A stretch of 44,365 bases of DNA from Phaeobacter sp. (GTDB lineage Bacteria; Pseudomonadota; Alphaproteobacteria; Rhodobacterales; Rhodobacteraceae): contig NZ_JAJDWC010000035.1 in NCBI RefSeq assembly GCF_022825805.1, forward strand, positions 1-44,365. Direction: 5' to 3'. The notes beneath the pieces are model-generated. The model had not been told where the DNA came from. It made no database searches and saw only the letters and a list, made by a program, of their open reading frames with translations. Made by a program: the position numbers and the translations under genes. Shown in pieces: positions 18,406-27,842 of this stretch (its first letter is position 1; every line of letters starts with the position of its first letter).

Positions 18406-18677
18406 GGTGAAATTCCTTTTTTCTTAGGTGTCAGACGGGTGGTCTGGTTTGCCGTATACTGGCAGAGGAAACAGGTGCCCGTAAACTGACAGCGACGTAT
18501 TCTTGAGAGATTATCTGCGGATAGCGTTCTCATCCTCGAAAGAATGCGACAGCGAAGTGACGGTTACCGTCATTTTTTGTCCGCCTTTCCAATCGTCTCG
18601 CCATCCGCTCCGGGCTGCTGCCTGAAACCAGCCTCGTTTGTATTCGGTGCTTTTGAGGCCAGAAGAAGGATTGCCTA
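18406..18677. other. Divergent intergenic region between adhI and the copA promoter
   Basis: With the CueR promoter listed separately, this makes 347 bases between divergent genes. It should contain the adhI promoter, but I see no strong sigma-70 match. No small gene or RNA is supported. Confidence 0.4.
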
Positions 18678-18708
18678 TTGACCTTCCTCTGACTGGAACC
18701 TCCATATC
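18678..18708 (+). promoter_or_regulatory. CueR-type copper-responsive promoter of copA
   Basis: TTGACC (-35) at 18678-18683 and CATATC (-10) at 18703-18708 are separated by exactly 19 bases, the long spacer that MerR-family activators need to untwist. The spacer holds the imperfect dyad CCTTCC-(7)-GGAACC, very close to the CueR box of Escherichia coli copA. It ends 44 bases before the copA ATG. Confidence 0.85.
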
Positions 18709-18752
18709 AATGGTGTGGCCAATCAGGCCAACGGAATTGTGTTGAGGACCGC

Positions 18753-21284
18753 ATGGCGGAAAATGCGATGGCCCAATGGACCTTGGATGTCACTGGATTG
18801 AACTGCGCGGGATGCGCCGGGCGCGCGGAACGGGCGCTGTCTGCGGTTGAGGGCGTATCATCGGCCGCCGTCAATCTGGCAACCGCACGGGCTCATATCC
18901 AGGGCGGCGGTGCTCTGCGCGCCGAAGATCTGCGGCTCGCGCTGGCCGATGCGGGATACCCGGCTGCAGAAGCGACTGTGGTGCTGGCGCTTCAAGGCTT
19001 GACCTGTGCCAGTTGCGTTGCACGGGCGGAGCGCGCGCTGAACGCAGTCGAGGGGGTGGTGGAAGCGAAGGTCAATCTGGCCAATGAAACCGCACGGATC
19101 ACCTATCTGACGGGTATCACGCATTCAGAAGAGCTGCGCACCGCCGTCGGAGCCGCAGGTTATGAGGCAGAACCATCAGCGGGGGAATGGGCCGCCGGCG
19201 ATGAGCTTGCCGATCAGCAGGCTCAACAGAAACAGGCCGTGACCGCCAAACTGCGGATGCAGTTTATCGTCGCTGCTGTTCTGACATTGCCGGTGTTTGC
19301 AATCGAAATGGGCGGTCACATGCTGCCAGTGGTGCATCATTGGGTTATGGCCACGCTTGGCAGCACCGGCAGCCATTTGATCCAGTTTTGCCTGACCGCT
19401 CTGGTGCTCTGTGGGCCGGGACGCGACTTTTATGCAAAAGGTCTGTCCTCTCTGCTGCGCGGCGCGCCTGATATGAATGCGTTGGTTGCGATTGGTACAG
19501 CCGCCGCTTTTGGATTTTCTCTGATTGCAACCTTCGCGCCCAGCATGCTGCCGCCCGGAACCGCCAATGTCTACTACGAGGCTGCAGCGGTGATTGTGAC
19601 GTTGGTCTTGTTGGGTCGCTGGCTCGAGGCGCGCGCCAAGGGGCGCACTGGCGAAGCGATCCGAGCATTGGTCGATTTGCAGGTCAAAAGCGCACTTCTG
19701 GTGACCGACGAGGAAGTGGTAGAACGGCCAGTTGCAGATCTGCGGGTGGGAGACCGGCTACGGGCACGTCCCGGAGAACGTATCGCTGTTGATGGGGTCG
19801 TCGTGTCCGGCCAGTCCTTCGTGGATGAGAGTATGTTGACGGGTGAGCCAGTGCCCGTTGAAAAGGCCATCGGCGCAGTGGTGAACGCAGGAACCATCAA
19901 CGGTAATGCGGTATTGGACTACCGAGCGACTGAAATTGGGTCCGACACTGTATTGGCGCAAATCGTGAAAATGGTCGAAGACGCCCAGGGGGCGAAACTG
20001 CCGGTACAGGCATTGGTCGATCGCGTCACCATGTGGTTTGTCCCAGCGGTCATTGCAATCGCCGCCGCGACAGTGGCTGCCTGGTTGTTGTTTGGCCCGG
20101 CGCCCGCTTTGCCCTTGGCTCTGGTGGCGGGTGTGTCGGTGCTGATTATCGCTTGCCCCTGCGCCATGGGGCTCGCCACGCCGACATCGATTATGGTTGG
20201 CCTTGGGCGTGCGGCGCAGATGGGGGTTCTGTTCCGCAAGGGGGATGCTCTGCAGCGGCTGCGGTCTGTTTCGGTTGTGGCTTTCGACAAAACCGGAACC
20301 CTTACAGAGGGGCGCCCGACGCTGACGCAGATGCGCTGTGTGGATGGGGTCGAGCAGGCCGATCTGCTTCGCCTCGTCGCTGCAGCAGAACAGCAGTCTG
20401 AACATCCGATTGCCAGAGCGATTGTAGATGCCGCAGGTGACACCATCCCCACAGCTGCGGAGGTGACGGCAATCCCGGGTTTCGGGGTGCGTGCGGAGGT
20501 CGAGGGCAAATCACTCCTCATTGGGGCCGAGCGGTTGATGAATGCTGAGAACATTGATGTCTCAGTCTTTTCACAGGAGGCAGAAGATCTGTCCCGAAAC
20601 GGTGCGACCACCTTGTTTGTGGCGGTCGACAACGCCCTCGCCTGCCTCATCGCGGTGACAGACCCGATCAAGCGCAACAGCGCGGAGGCCATCGCTGAAC
20701 TGCGCGCCAGAGGCGTCGAAGTTGCTATGCTAACGGGGGACCGATCCACCACCGCCCACGCGATCGCAACAGAGCTGGGGATTAACGAGGTCATGGCTGA
20801 TTGCCTGCCCGCCGATAAGGTTGCAGCTGTTCGCAGTCTGCAGGCGAAATTTGGCGCGGTCGCCTTCGTTGGTGATGGCATCAATGATGCACCGGCCCTT
20901 GCGGTTGCGGATATCGGGCTGGGGATTGGTACGGGCACCGATGTCGCCATAGAGACGGCAGATGTTGTTTTGATCTCCGGCGATCTGTTTGGTGTGGTCA
21001 ATGCGGTGTCCATTGGTCGGGCAACGCTGCGCAACATCTGGCAAAACCTTGGCTGGGCCTTTGGATATAATATCCTGCTACTGCCCGTTGCTGCGGGTGT
21101 CCTGGTGCCATTCGGAGGGCCATTGCTGTCACCCGGTTTGGCGGCGGGGGCCATGGCGCTCTCCAGCGTGTTTGTGGTGACCAATGCACTGCGGCTGCGC
21201 CGATTGCGCCCGGTGCGACCACTGCTCGCGCCCGGTTTGGTTGCGCAGAGCCCAGAGTCCAGTTCTCAGGAGGCACAGGCATGA
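18753..21284 (+). CDS. copA: Copper-exporting P1B-type ATPase
   Basis: An 843-residue Cu(I) efflux pump of the inner membrane. It has two N-terminal heavy-metal domains with CxxC sites, Cys18/Cys21 (GLNCAGC) and Cys85/Cys88 (GLTCASC). About eight membrane helices follow, and the transport site CPC is at 468-470. The phosphorylated Asp512 sits in DKTGTLT. Also present are the actuator motif [10 protein letters not shown], the SEHPIA motif of the nucleotide domain and the hinge GDGINDAP. A start at residue 6 is also possible. It is preceded by a CueR-type promoter and followed, with a four-base overlap, by its own cueR regulator, giving an autoregulated copper detoxification operon. Confidence 0.96.
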   Translation: MAENAMAQWTLDVTGLNCAGCAGRAERALSAVEGVSSAAVNLATARAHIQGGGALRAEDLRLALADAGYPAAEATVVLALQGLTCASCVARAERALNAVEGVVEAKVNLANETARITYLTGITHSEELRTAVGAAGYEAEPSAGEWAAGDELADQQAQQKQAVTAKLRMQFIVAAVLTLPVFAIEMGGHMLPVVHHWVMATLGSTGSHLIQFCLTALVLCGPGRDFYAKGLSSLLRGAPDMNALVAIGTAAAFGFSLIATFAPSMLPPGTANVYYEAAAVIVTLVLLGRWLEARAKGRTGEAIRALVDLQVKSALLVTDEEVVERPVADLRVGDRLRARPGERIAVDGVVVSGQSFVDESMLTGEPVPVEKAIGAVVNAGTINGNAVLDYRATEIGSDTVLAQIVKMVEDAQGAKLPVQALVDRVTMWFVPAVIAIAAATVAAWLLFGPAPALPLALVAGVSVLIIACPCAMGLATPTSIMVGLGRAAQMGVLFRKGDALQRLRSVSVVAFDKTGTLTEGRPTLTQMRCVDGVEQADLLRLVAAAEQQSEHPIARAIVDAAGDTIPTAAEVTAIPGFGVRAEVEGKSLLIGAERLMNAENIDVSVFSQEAEDLSRNGATTLFVAVDNALACLIAVTDPIKRNSAEAIAELRARGVEVAMLTGDRSTTAHAIATELGINEVMADCLPADKVAAVRSLQAKFGAVAFVGDGINDAPALAVADIGLGIGTGTDVAIETADVVLISGDLFGVVNAVSIGRATLRNIWQNLGWAFGYNILLLPVAAGVLVPFGGPLLSPGLAAGAMALSSVFVVTNALRLRRLRPVRPLLAPGLVAQSPESSSQEAQA

Positions 21285-21685
21285 ACATCGGAGACGTTGC
21301 AACGCGCTCGGGGTTGCCCGCAAAAACGATCCGCTACTACGAAGACATCGGCCTGATCAAACCGCGCCGCAGTGACAACGGGTACCGCTGTTTTGTCGAG
21401 AGTGACCTCCACAAGCTCGCGTTTCTGGGGCGCGCGCGGGCGCTGGGCTTTACCATCGAAGATTGCCGCACGTTGATGGCGCTCTATGAGGATGAAAGCC
21501 GTGCGAGTTCTGACGTGAAGGCGCTGGCAGAAGAGCACTTGGCAAAGATCACGGGCAAAATCGCGGATCTGCAGGCGATGCACGATACACTGTCCGAGTT
21601 GGTGACCTGTTGTGCTGGTGATGAACGACCCGATTGCCCCATCCTCCAGGATCTGTCCCGCCAAATCAGCCGCACGCCAGATTGA
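21281..21685 (+). CDS. cueR: CueR, copper-responsive MerR family activator
   Basis: A 134-residue MerR-family protein. The N-terminal winged helix ([25 protein letters not shown]) is followed by a long dimerisation helix. The metal loop holds Cys111 and Cys119 spaced as in Escherichia coli CueR (Cys112/Cys120), which selects Cu(I), Ag(I) and Au(I). AGGAGG lies upstream of the ATG, which overlaps the copA stop. Being co-transcribed with copA makes the regulator part of its own copper-induced operon, unlike Escherichia coli, where cueR is encoded apart. Confidence 0.95.
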   Translation: MNIGDVATRSGLPAKTIRYYEDIGLIKPRRSDNGYRCFVESDLHKLAFLGRARALGFTIEDCRTLMALYEDESRASSDVKALAEEHLAKITGKIADLQAMHDTLSELVTCCAGDERPDCPILQDLSRQISRTPD

Positions 21686-21961
21686 TCGCGGCAATGAGCG
21701 GCCTCTTTCTATCTGAATAGTTACCTTGGCCGGATATCTTGGGTGGCGCACGCGCTCCGCATTCACGTTTGGATATTGGATCTCGGGAGGAGGGAGGGAG
21801 TCCAATCACCCAAACTACAGCAGCCAAGGGAGGAGCGGCTTAAGCTGCGAATGCGTCGCGCGCCCCAAACAGTTGGGGAGGGTCGTTTTGCTTTGCAATG
21901 GCTGGGGGCAGGATGTCGCAGGGGGTGCGTAAGCGTCAGGGTTCAGGCCATTGTTCTAGGC
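21686..21961. other. Convergent intergenic region cueR / BKACE
   Basis: About 275 bases between convergent genes. It contains a purine-rich GGAGGAGGGAGGGAG tract near 21785-21799 but no clear hairpin with a T-run and no supported gene. Confidence 0.4.
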
Positions 21962-22795
21962 CTAAGTGTGCGGTCGCAGGCCAAGCATTGCGCGCGCTTC
22001 TGAAGGGGTTGCAACCGGCCGCTCGTATTTCTCACACAGGTCGACGGTGCGGGCCACGAGCGCGGCGTTCGAAGGCGCAAGTGTTGCCCGATCCATCCGC
22101 AAATTGTCTTCGAGACCGGTGCGGGTATGGCCGCCCGCCGCGATGGCCCATTCATTGACCAGGATCTGACCCGCTCCAATGCCTGCGGCGCACCATAAGC
22201 TATTGGGTGCCAGGCGGCGCATCGTTTTGACGTAGTAATCAAAGACATCTTTGTCGACGGGCATCGCATTTTTCACCCCCATCACAAACTGGATGTACGG
22301 GGGCGTGCGTAGGCGCCCGTCGGATGCCATCAACACTGCCTGATGGATATGGGACAGATCGAACGCTTCGATCTCAGGCTTGATCTCATGGCGGATCATT
22401 TCAGCAGCCAGCCAATCCACAAGATCTGGCGGGTTTTCGTAGACGCGCGTCGGAAAGTTGTTCGATCCAACCGAGAGCGACGCCATGTCGGGGCGGAGCG
22501 CCAGCATTCCCCCGCGCTCGCGTCCAGCTCCGGACCGACCGCCTGTGGACAGTTGGATGATCATGCCTGGGCAGTGCTTTCTTAGACCTTCCATCAGGCG
22601 CGCGAACAGTTCGGGATCTGAGGTTGGGCTTTGATCCTCTTGTCTCACATGGCAATGCGCGATGCTTGCCCCTGCCTCAAACGCCGCCTGCGTGCTCTCG
22701 ATTTGTTCCGCAACGGTGATGGGCACTGCCGGATTATGCTCCTTTCTGGGAACAGATCCGGTAATCGCGACGCAAATGATACAGGGCTGGGTCAT
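21962..22795 (-). CDS. Beta-keto acid cleavage enzyme (BKACE, DUF849), possible beta-ketoadipate cleavage
   Basis: A 277-residue member of the BKACE (3-keto-5-aminohexanoate cleavage) family. These TIM-barrel zinc enzymes convert a beta-keto acid plus acetyl-CoA to acetoacetate and a CoA ester. The zinc-binding HxH is seen in AHCHVRQED (about residues 46-48), and the family segments QLSTGGRSG and LSVGSNNF follow. The ATG at 22795 is chosen; a GTG at 22807 overlapping the pcaG stop is an alternative. It sits immediately after pcaG at the end of the pca operon, so the likely substrate is beta-ketoadipate, giving acetoacetate and succinyl-CoA. That would replace PcaIJ and PcaF. Family assignment is firm; the substrate is inferred from context. 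Confidence 0.85.
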   Translation of the reverse strand: MTQPCIICVAITGSVPRKEHNPAVPITVAEQIESTQAAFEAGASIAHCHVRQEDQSPTSDPELFARLMEGLRKHCPGMIIQLSTGGRSGAGRERGGMLALRPDMASLSVGSNNFPTRVYENPPDLVDWLAAEMIRHEIKPEIEAFDLSHIHQAVLMASDGRLRTPPYIQFVMGVKNAMPVDKDVFDYYVKTMRRLAPNSLWCAAGIGAGQILVNEWAIAAGGHTRTGLEDNLRMDRATLAPSNAALVARTVDLCEKYERPVATPSEARAMLGLRPHT

Positions 22796-22803
22796 CTTGG
22801 GTC

Positions 22804-23457
22804 TCACACATCGAAGAAAACGGTTTCTGCCGCACCTTGGAGATGAATATCAAATCGGTAGCGGCGAGGATCGGATACGGTTCCTGCGCCGCCGCGGTAC
22901 CGGGCGAGCAGGGTGTTGCGCTGATCAAGATCTGGGATCCGCAATAGGGTCTGGTCTGCGGTGTTGGCTTGAGTTTCATCATCAAAGTAGAGCCTGGTGT
23001 GCAGTCCAAGATTGATCCCGCGCGCGACGATCCACAGATTGATATGTGGCGCGATTGGCGTGCCTATTGGGTCAGGGCAGGGGCCGGGTTTGATGGTCTT
23101 GACCTGCCAGGAGCCGGTTTCAAAATCCGTGACCACCCGACCCCACCCATAGCGTTGTTTGGTCGTTGTCTGTGGCGTGGTGTGATAGATCCCCTCTGGA
23201 TCGGCGTGCCAGACCTCAATCAGGGCATCGCGCACGGGGTCTCCCGCGCCATCGAAAATGGTGCCATCGATCTGTATCCGGGTGCCTTCAGCAGTCGCGG
23301 GAACGATCTTTTCGCCCAATGTGGACTGGTCGAAACCGCACCCCGCGGCATGAGGGGCGAGCCCGATATGCACATAGGGCCCAGCGGTCTGTGATGGCGT
23401 TTCTGGCAGCTTCGGCGCAGGTCCGGCATTGGGGTCAGCAAATGGTGATTTCTGCAT
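22804..23457 (-). CDS. pcaG: Protocatechuate 3,4-dioxygenase alpha subunit
   Basis: A 217-residue intradiol dioxygenase subunit. With PcaH it cleaves protocatechuate between its hydroxyl groups to 3-carboxy-cis,cis-muconate. Conserved parts are PSQTAGPYVHIGLAP near the start, the beta-sandwich segment VRDALIEVWHADPEGIY, and the PHINLWIVARGINLGLHTRLYF region. In that region the alpha subunit lacks the iron ligands, as expected (HINLWI versus HVHFSI in PcaH). Its ATG overlaps the pcaH stop by one base. Together with pcaH and pcaC it forms a tightly packed operon. Confidence 0.95.
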   Translation of the reverse strand: MQKSPFADPNAGPAPKLPETPSQTAGPYVHIGLAPHAAGCGFDQSTLGEKIVPATAEGTRIQIDGTIFDGAGDPVRDALIEVWHADPEGIYHTTPQTTTKQRYGWGRVVTDFETGSWQVKTIKPGPCPDPIGTPIAPHINLWIVARGINLGLHTRLYFDDETQANTADQTLLRIPDLDQRNTLLARYRGGAGTVSDPRRYRFDIHLQGAAETVFFDV

Positions 23458-24191
23458 TAATTGCCCTCCAGCCGGTTTTCAAAAACGGTGGAGCATGCAC
23501 CGCGCAAAACGATATCAAATTTGTATGCGACCATGTCGAAAGGGACCGTCTCAGTCAGATCCAGTTTTGCGATCAACCTATCGACGGCCTTTGGGTCCGC
23601 GATCGTATTGACGATGGGGCAATGTGCAATCAGCGGGTCCCCTTCGAAGTAGAGCTGCGTGATGAGCCGCTGCGCATAGGCATGGCCAAAGATGGAAAAA
23701 TGAACATGCGCAGGGCGCCAGTCGTTGCCGCCATTGGGCCAGGGGTAGGCGCCGGGTTTGAGGGTGCGGAACTGGTAGCGGCCCTGTTGATCCGTCAGCG
23801 CGCGCCCACACCCGCCGAACTGCGGATCCAGCGCGCCAAGATAACTGTCGTTTTTATGCCGATACCGCCCTGACGCGTTGGCTTGCCAGATCTCGACCAG
23901 CGTGTTCGGCACCGGACGGGCCTGTTCGTCCAGCACACGCCCGTGAATCAGGATCCGTTCGCCAATTGGACTAATATCTGGCGCTGCGAAGTTTGCCAGC
24001 AGATCGCTATCGAGTGATGAGACATCGGCATGGCCAAAGACCGGACCAGTCAATTCTCCGGTGCTGTGGTCCAGTGCGATCGGTTGTCTGCGCGGTGAGC
24101 GCAACAGGGAACTGCGATAGGCAGGGGTATATGCGGGGGGATGCCAGTCTCGATCCCGTGGGGCAAAACCTATGGTGTCAGAGCGTGTCAT
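23457..24191 (-). CDS. pcaH: Protocatechuate 3,4-dioxygenase beta subunit
   Basis: A 244-residue catalytic subunit holding the non-heme Fe(III). The four iron ligands are all visible: Tyr110 (ASGRY), Tyr149 (KPGAY), His162 and His164 (PAHVHF). The N terminus has the typical [23 protein letters not shown] prefer the ATG at 24191 because GGATGGG lies a few bases upstream; the ATG nine bases earlier is also possible. Either start lies inside the end of pcaC, so the genes are translationally coupled. The Fe(III) intradiol chemistry is well established for this family. Confidence 0.95.
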   Translation of the reverse strand: MTRSDTIGFAPRDRDWHPPAYTPAYRSSLLRSPRRQPIALDHSTGELTGPVFGHADVSSLDSDLLANFAAPDISPIGERILIHGRVLDEQARPVPNTLVEIWQANASGRYRHKNDSYLGALDPQFGGCGRALTDQQGRYQFRTLKPGAYPWPNGGNDWRPAHVHFSIFGHAYAQRLITQLYFEGDPLIAHCPIVNTIADPKAVDRLIAKLDLTETVPFDMVAYKFDIVLRGACSTVFENRLEGN

Positions 24192-24591
24192 TGTGCCCAT
24201 CCAAAGCTCTGTTATCTGCTGTCATCTCTGCAAGGGTCTGTTTTGCAAGGGCGATGGCACGGTTGGCGCGTGGGGCGCCAGCATAGACCGCAACATGCTG
24301 AAACACTTCGGCGATATCCGCCTGTGATGCGCCCGTATTGGCAGTTGCGCGAATATGCATCGGGATTTCATCCAAATTGCCAAGCGCAGCCAGGATGGCC
24401 AGTGTGATCATGGAACGCTCACGTCGGCTGATGGTGTTCGAGGCCCAAACACCGCCCCAGATGGTTTCAGTGATCAGCGCCTGAAATGGGGCGTCAAATT
24501 CGGTTTCAGCATGAAGCGCGCGGTCTACATGGGCGTCGCCAAGCACTTCACGGCGAATTGTCAGCCCATCCTTAACTGGCGTATTGCGCAT
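24178..24591 (-). CDS. pcaC: 4-carboxymuconolactone decarboxylase
   Basis: A 137-residue small helical enzyme that converts gamma-carboxymuconolactone to beta-ketoadipate enol-lactone. The family core is clear: [19 protein letters not shown], then LAILAALG, then [29 protein letters not shown]. It is the first gene of the pcaC-pcaH-pcaG-BKACE operon and starts 86 bases from divergent pcaQ. It is a stand-alone PcaC, not a PcaL fusion, so the following lactone hydrolase PcaD must be encoded elsewhere. Confidence 0.95.
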   Translation of the reverse strand: MRNTPVKDGLTIRREVLGDAHVDRALHAETEFDAPFQALITETIWGGVWASNTISRRERSMITLAILAALGNLDEIPMHIRATANTGASQADIAEVFQHVAVYAGAPRANRAIALAKQTLAEMTADNRALDGHNDTL

Positions 24592-24677
24592 CGCGTTCTC
24601 CCTTTAGTATGTCATATCTCATACCGTAAATGATCTGTATAATGTCGGATTTCGAATGAATTCATGTTGGAATTGAT

Positions 24678-25595
24678 ATGCGCATACCGGCCCAGTTGAA
24701 GCTCCGCCATTTGGAAGTGTTTGTTGAGGTGGCGCGAAAGCAGAGTGTAACGCAGGCAGCAGAGCGGCTGGGCCTGACACAACCGGCTGTGACACGTACC
24801 CTGCGTGAACTGGAGGCCATCTGCGAGAAGCCGCTGGTGGAAAAACATGGCCGTGGGATCCGCTTGTCAGCCTACGGAGAGATGTTTCGCGAATATGCCG
24901 GACGCAGCCTTGCTTTGACCCGCGATGGTGTCGAACGGCTGCGAGAGCTGGACGCCGCAGAGGGGCCTAAGGTAGCCATTGGGGCCTTGCCGACGGTTTC
25001 GGCGACAATTGTGCCCAAAGCACTTGGGAAGATCTGGGAACAGGGCGGTCGCAATCGGTTTTCGGTTGTCAGCGGGGACAATCAATATCTGCTTGATTTG
25101 CTGCGCCGTGGGTTCCTTGACGTTGTGGTGGGCCGTTTGCCTGCGCCTGAGAATATGGTTGGATTGACGTTTGATCCGTTGTTCCATGAACGTGTCGCGG
25201 TTGTGGTTGCGCGCGGCCATCCGTTCAGTCGCCTAGCGGAAAAAGACCTGCTCGCATCATTGTTCTCTGACTATCCTGTGTTGATCCCGGCAGAGGCATC
25301 CATCATTCGCTCCTCTGTTGAACGGATGTGCATGGAGCACGGTTTGCAGTTGCCGCAAACTGCGATTGAAACCGTGTCATCAACATTTGGACGCAGCTTT
25401 GCGCTGAACCATCAGGCGGTTTGGATCATCAGCTATGGTGTGGTGGAGGCGGATTTGACGGCTGGCCGTTTGGTGGCGCTGCCGATTGATACCTCGTCCA
25501 CCGAGGGCCCGGTGGGTCTGTGTCAGCGCCGGGATCACCAGTTGAGCCCGGGTGCTGCAAGATTTTGCGCCACGCTACGTGAATATTGCGTCTAA
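24678..25595 (+). CDS. pcaQ: PcaQ, LysR-type activator of pca genes
   Basis: A 305-residue LysR-type regulator. The N-terminal helix-turn-helix is LRHLEVFVEVARKQSVTQAAERLGLTQPAVTRTLRELE, and the C-terminal effector domain spans about 95-300. The sequence and its place divergent from pcaC fit PcaQ, which in Agrobacterium and Sinorhizobium responds to beta-carboxymuconate or related intermediates and activates pcaDCHGB. The 86-base gap must hold both promoters and the operator. A clean ATAACC-type PcaQ box is not obvious to me there. Confidence 0.88.
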   Translation: MRIPAQLKLRHLEVFVEVARKQSVTQAAERLGLTQPAVTRTLRELEAICEKPLVEKHGRGIRLSAYGEMFREYAGRSLALTRDGVERLRELDAAEGPKVAIGALPTVSATIVPKALGKIWEQGGRNRFSVVSGDNQYLLDLLRRGFLDVVVGRLPAPENMVGLTFDPLFHERVAVVVARGHPFSRLAEKDLLASLFSDYPVLIPAEASIIRSSVERMCMEHGLQLPQTAIETVSSTFGRSFALNHQAVWIISYGVVEADLTAGRLVALPIDTSSTEGPVGLCQRRDHQLSPGAARFCATLREYCV

Positions 25596-26004
25596 CGCAG
25601 AGACATCAGTGTTATTGTCTGCGGCCCTGCGAGGGTCGTGCGCGTCCGCATGTTTCTTGCGCGATGCGTTGTTTTTCGTGGTACGGAGCGTTGCGTTGCG
25701 TGGTTTGCCGATCCAACCTGCACTTCCATCCCATTTTTGAGATGAATTGAGAAAACAACTTATGCGGTAGTTGTTTGAGTGTTTTGAAGTGCGTACATGC
25801 GATAACTGTTCGATATTCGCGCATTTTTGAGGCGGTATTCTCGTAGGGTCCTGATTATGCGCCAAGTTTTCTGTGCCGTTTAGGTTGTATATTTCCCCGT
25901 GACTTTCATGATAATTTGTGTGATAATTAACGTGTGGGTAATCAATCCAGTCGGCTGAGGAGTATCACAATCCGATTGCATTGCGTAAGTAATGGGTTTG
26001 GGAC
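25596..26004. other. AT-rich intergenic region before the TPR regulator
   Basis: About 410 bases, clearly AT-richer than the flanks near 25730-25950. It contains the repeated motif GATAATT (GATAATTTGTGTGATAATTAA, about 25908-25929), which could be a promoter or operator. The small frames present do not look like proteins. Confidence 0.4.
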
Positions 26005-27669
26005 ATGTCAGATCAGTTAAAAATTCGCCAATTTGGTGCTTTTGGGGTGTTTTTGCCAACCGGAGAGGCTCTCTCTCTTGGCGCAAAGCATCAGGCATTG
26101 CTTGCCTTGTTATCCACGGCAGAAGGGGGCGTGCGGACGCGTGCCTTTTTGGAGCGAACACTATGGAGTCTTGCCCAGCCGGAGCAGGCAAAGGCCAGTT
26201 TACGCACCGCACTTTCCACCCTGCGCCGCCATCTCGGCGCCGATATGTCCACCATTCTGTCCGCCAACCGCGAAAGGGTTGTGTTGGATCTGGAGCGCGT
26301 TGACCTCGACGCTGATCCCAACATGGGTGATTTCATGGAGGGCTTCGATCTGCCCCATGAATCGACATTTGCCGTCTGGTTGGAACAGCAGCGCAATGAA
26401 TTGAACCGGGCCGAGGCCCGCAACCGGGCCGCAACAGGGATGTTGCGCGACTACAGTCGCGCTGTTTTGGACAGCCTTTTGCCGCCGATCACGGTGCTGC
26501 CCTTTGTCCATCGTGCACCTGGAGATGCCAAATCCCCGCTAGGCGCGCTGTTGTCTGAAGAGCTGGTCCGGCATCTGTCGCGCAGCCATGCGTTTTGCGT
26601 CACCTCCTATCTGGCGTCCCGGCAGTTTGACCCATTGCAAGTCAGGCCCTGTGATATCTATGACGTCGCGGGTTCCAACTACCTGGTGTCTGGCACAGTG
26701 AATGTCACCGGCCAAATCTACCGGTTGCAGGTGGATCTACACGACACGATCCGTGAAAAGGTGATCTGGTCTCGTGAATACCGCGAAGAACTGTCGTTTC
26801 TTACAGCCGGGAACAGCCGCGCCCTGCGGGATGTGACCGCCCAGATCGGCTGGACTGTGGTTGGTGAATCGGTGCGACTGGTTGGGTTCCGGCCCCTTAT
26901 CAAACACGACAGTCATACTCTCTTGATGGCTGCGATAGCATTGATGCAGGATATGCAGCTGCCGCAGTTCAATCAGGCGCAGGAAATCCTGACCGTTCTG
27001 CTTGAGCGGGAATCACAGCATCCGGTTGCCTTGACGTGGATGGCGATGTGGCACGTCATGCGGGTGCAGAAGGGTTTTTCCAAGGATCGCCAGTTGGATG
27101 CACATTTGGCAACGCAGCTGGTTTCTTCGGCGCTGAGCCAAGATCCATCCTTCTCCTTGGCGTTGACCGTAAGAGGGCTGATCGCGAGCCATCTGATGTT
27201 CCGCTTCGATCTGGCGCAAAGCTCCTATGATCTGGCGTTGAAAGACAACCCGAATGAGGCCTTGGCACTGCTGCTGAAGGGGGCGACGCTGGGCTACCAG
27301 AATATGCCTGAAGAAGCGGTGCAGCTGACGGATGCAGCCAGGCGACTGTCCCCCCTTGGGCCTCAGCAGTATTACTTCGACTCGATGTCGGCAGCTGCTA
27401 ACCTTAGTGCCAAGGACTATGACAAGGCGCTGTCGCTTGCGGATCGATCCCTACAAGCAAATCCGACGTTCCCCTCGACATTGTCGACCAAGGCCATTGC
27501 ATTGCAGCAATTGGGGAAAACAGACGAGGCTCGGGACGTTGTCCGTTCGCTGCTGACGGTTCAGCCGGATTTCTCAATTTCCAACTACGAAGCCAATAAT
27601 GCGGCGTCGAGCGCGCCATTTGGTAAGGACTGGAGCCGTGCGCTGCGATCCGCTGGTGTACCCGCCTGA
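26005..27669 (+). CDS. SARP/OmpR-like winged-helix regulator with TPR domain
   Basis: A 554-residue protein. Residues 1-100 look like an OmpR/SARP-type winged helix (LKIRQFGAFGVFLPTGEALSL...KHQALLALL, then RAFLERTLWSL and LRTALSTLRRHLG). About 155-260 resembles the TolB-N-like or cyclase-associated segment (PPITVLPFVHRAP, SEELVRHLSRSH, YLVSGTVNVTGQIYRLQVDL). The remaining 280 residues are tetratricopeptide-like helices (MPEEAVQLTDAARRLSPLGPQQYYFD, KDYDKALSLADRSLQANP). No transmembrane segment is visible, so unlike CadC it should be cytoplasmic. Similar proteins in Rhodobacteraceae are called SARP or adenylate-cyclase-like regulators. Its signal and targets are unknown. Confidence 0.72.
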   Translation: MSDQLKIRQFGAFGVFLPTGEALSLGAKHQALLALLSTAEGGVRTRAFLERTLWSLAQPEQAKASLRTALSTLRRHLGADMSTILSANRERVVLDLERVDLDADPNMGDFMEGFDLPHESTFAVWLEQQRNELNRAEARNRAATGMLRDYSRAVLDSLLPPITVLPFVHRAPGDAKSPLGALLSEELVRHLSRSHAFCVTSYLASRQFDPLQVRPCDIYDVAGSNYLVSGTVNVTGQIYRLQVDLHDTIREKVIWSREYREELSFLTAGNSRALRDVTAQIGWTVVGESVRLVGFRPLIKHDSHTLLMAAIALMQDMQLPQFNQAQEILTVLLERESQHPVALTWMAMWHVMRVQKGFSKDRQLDAHLATQLVSSALSQDPSFSLALTVRGLIASHLMFRFDLAQSSYDLALKDNPNEALALLLKGATLGYQNMPEEAVQLTDAARRLSPLGPQQYYFDSMSAAANLSAKDYDKALSLADRSLQANPTFPSTLSTKAIALQQLGKTDEARDVVRSLLTVQPDFSISNYEANNAASSAPFGKDWSRALRSAGVPA

Positions 27670-27842
27670 GGCACTTTCTGGATTGGCTATTGCGGGGGTG
27701 AGCGGTCGCAATCCTTCGTGATGCGTGGATTTTTGTCCGGTAGGGGCCGGTAGGGGTTGCACCTCTGCTGGCCTTTGCTTTTCTTGTTTGAATGGGCCGG
27801 ACCATGATGTTCGGCGCAACTTCACAAGAAGAGGGCATGGCC

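Noticed and set aside
18406-18752. Riboswitch or attenuator upstream of copA
   Set aside because: The segment shows a protein-activated promoter of CueR type and no extended conserved RNA structure or T-run.
21962-22807. BKACE gene as a possible pcaB or pcaD substitute
   Set aside because: The protein is a clear DUF849 TIM-barrel type with an HxH zinc motif and shares nothing with the fumarase-type PcaB or the alpha/beta hydrolase PcaD.
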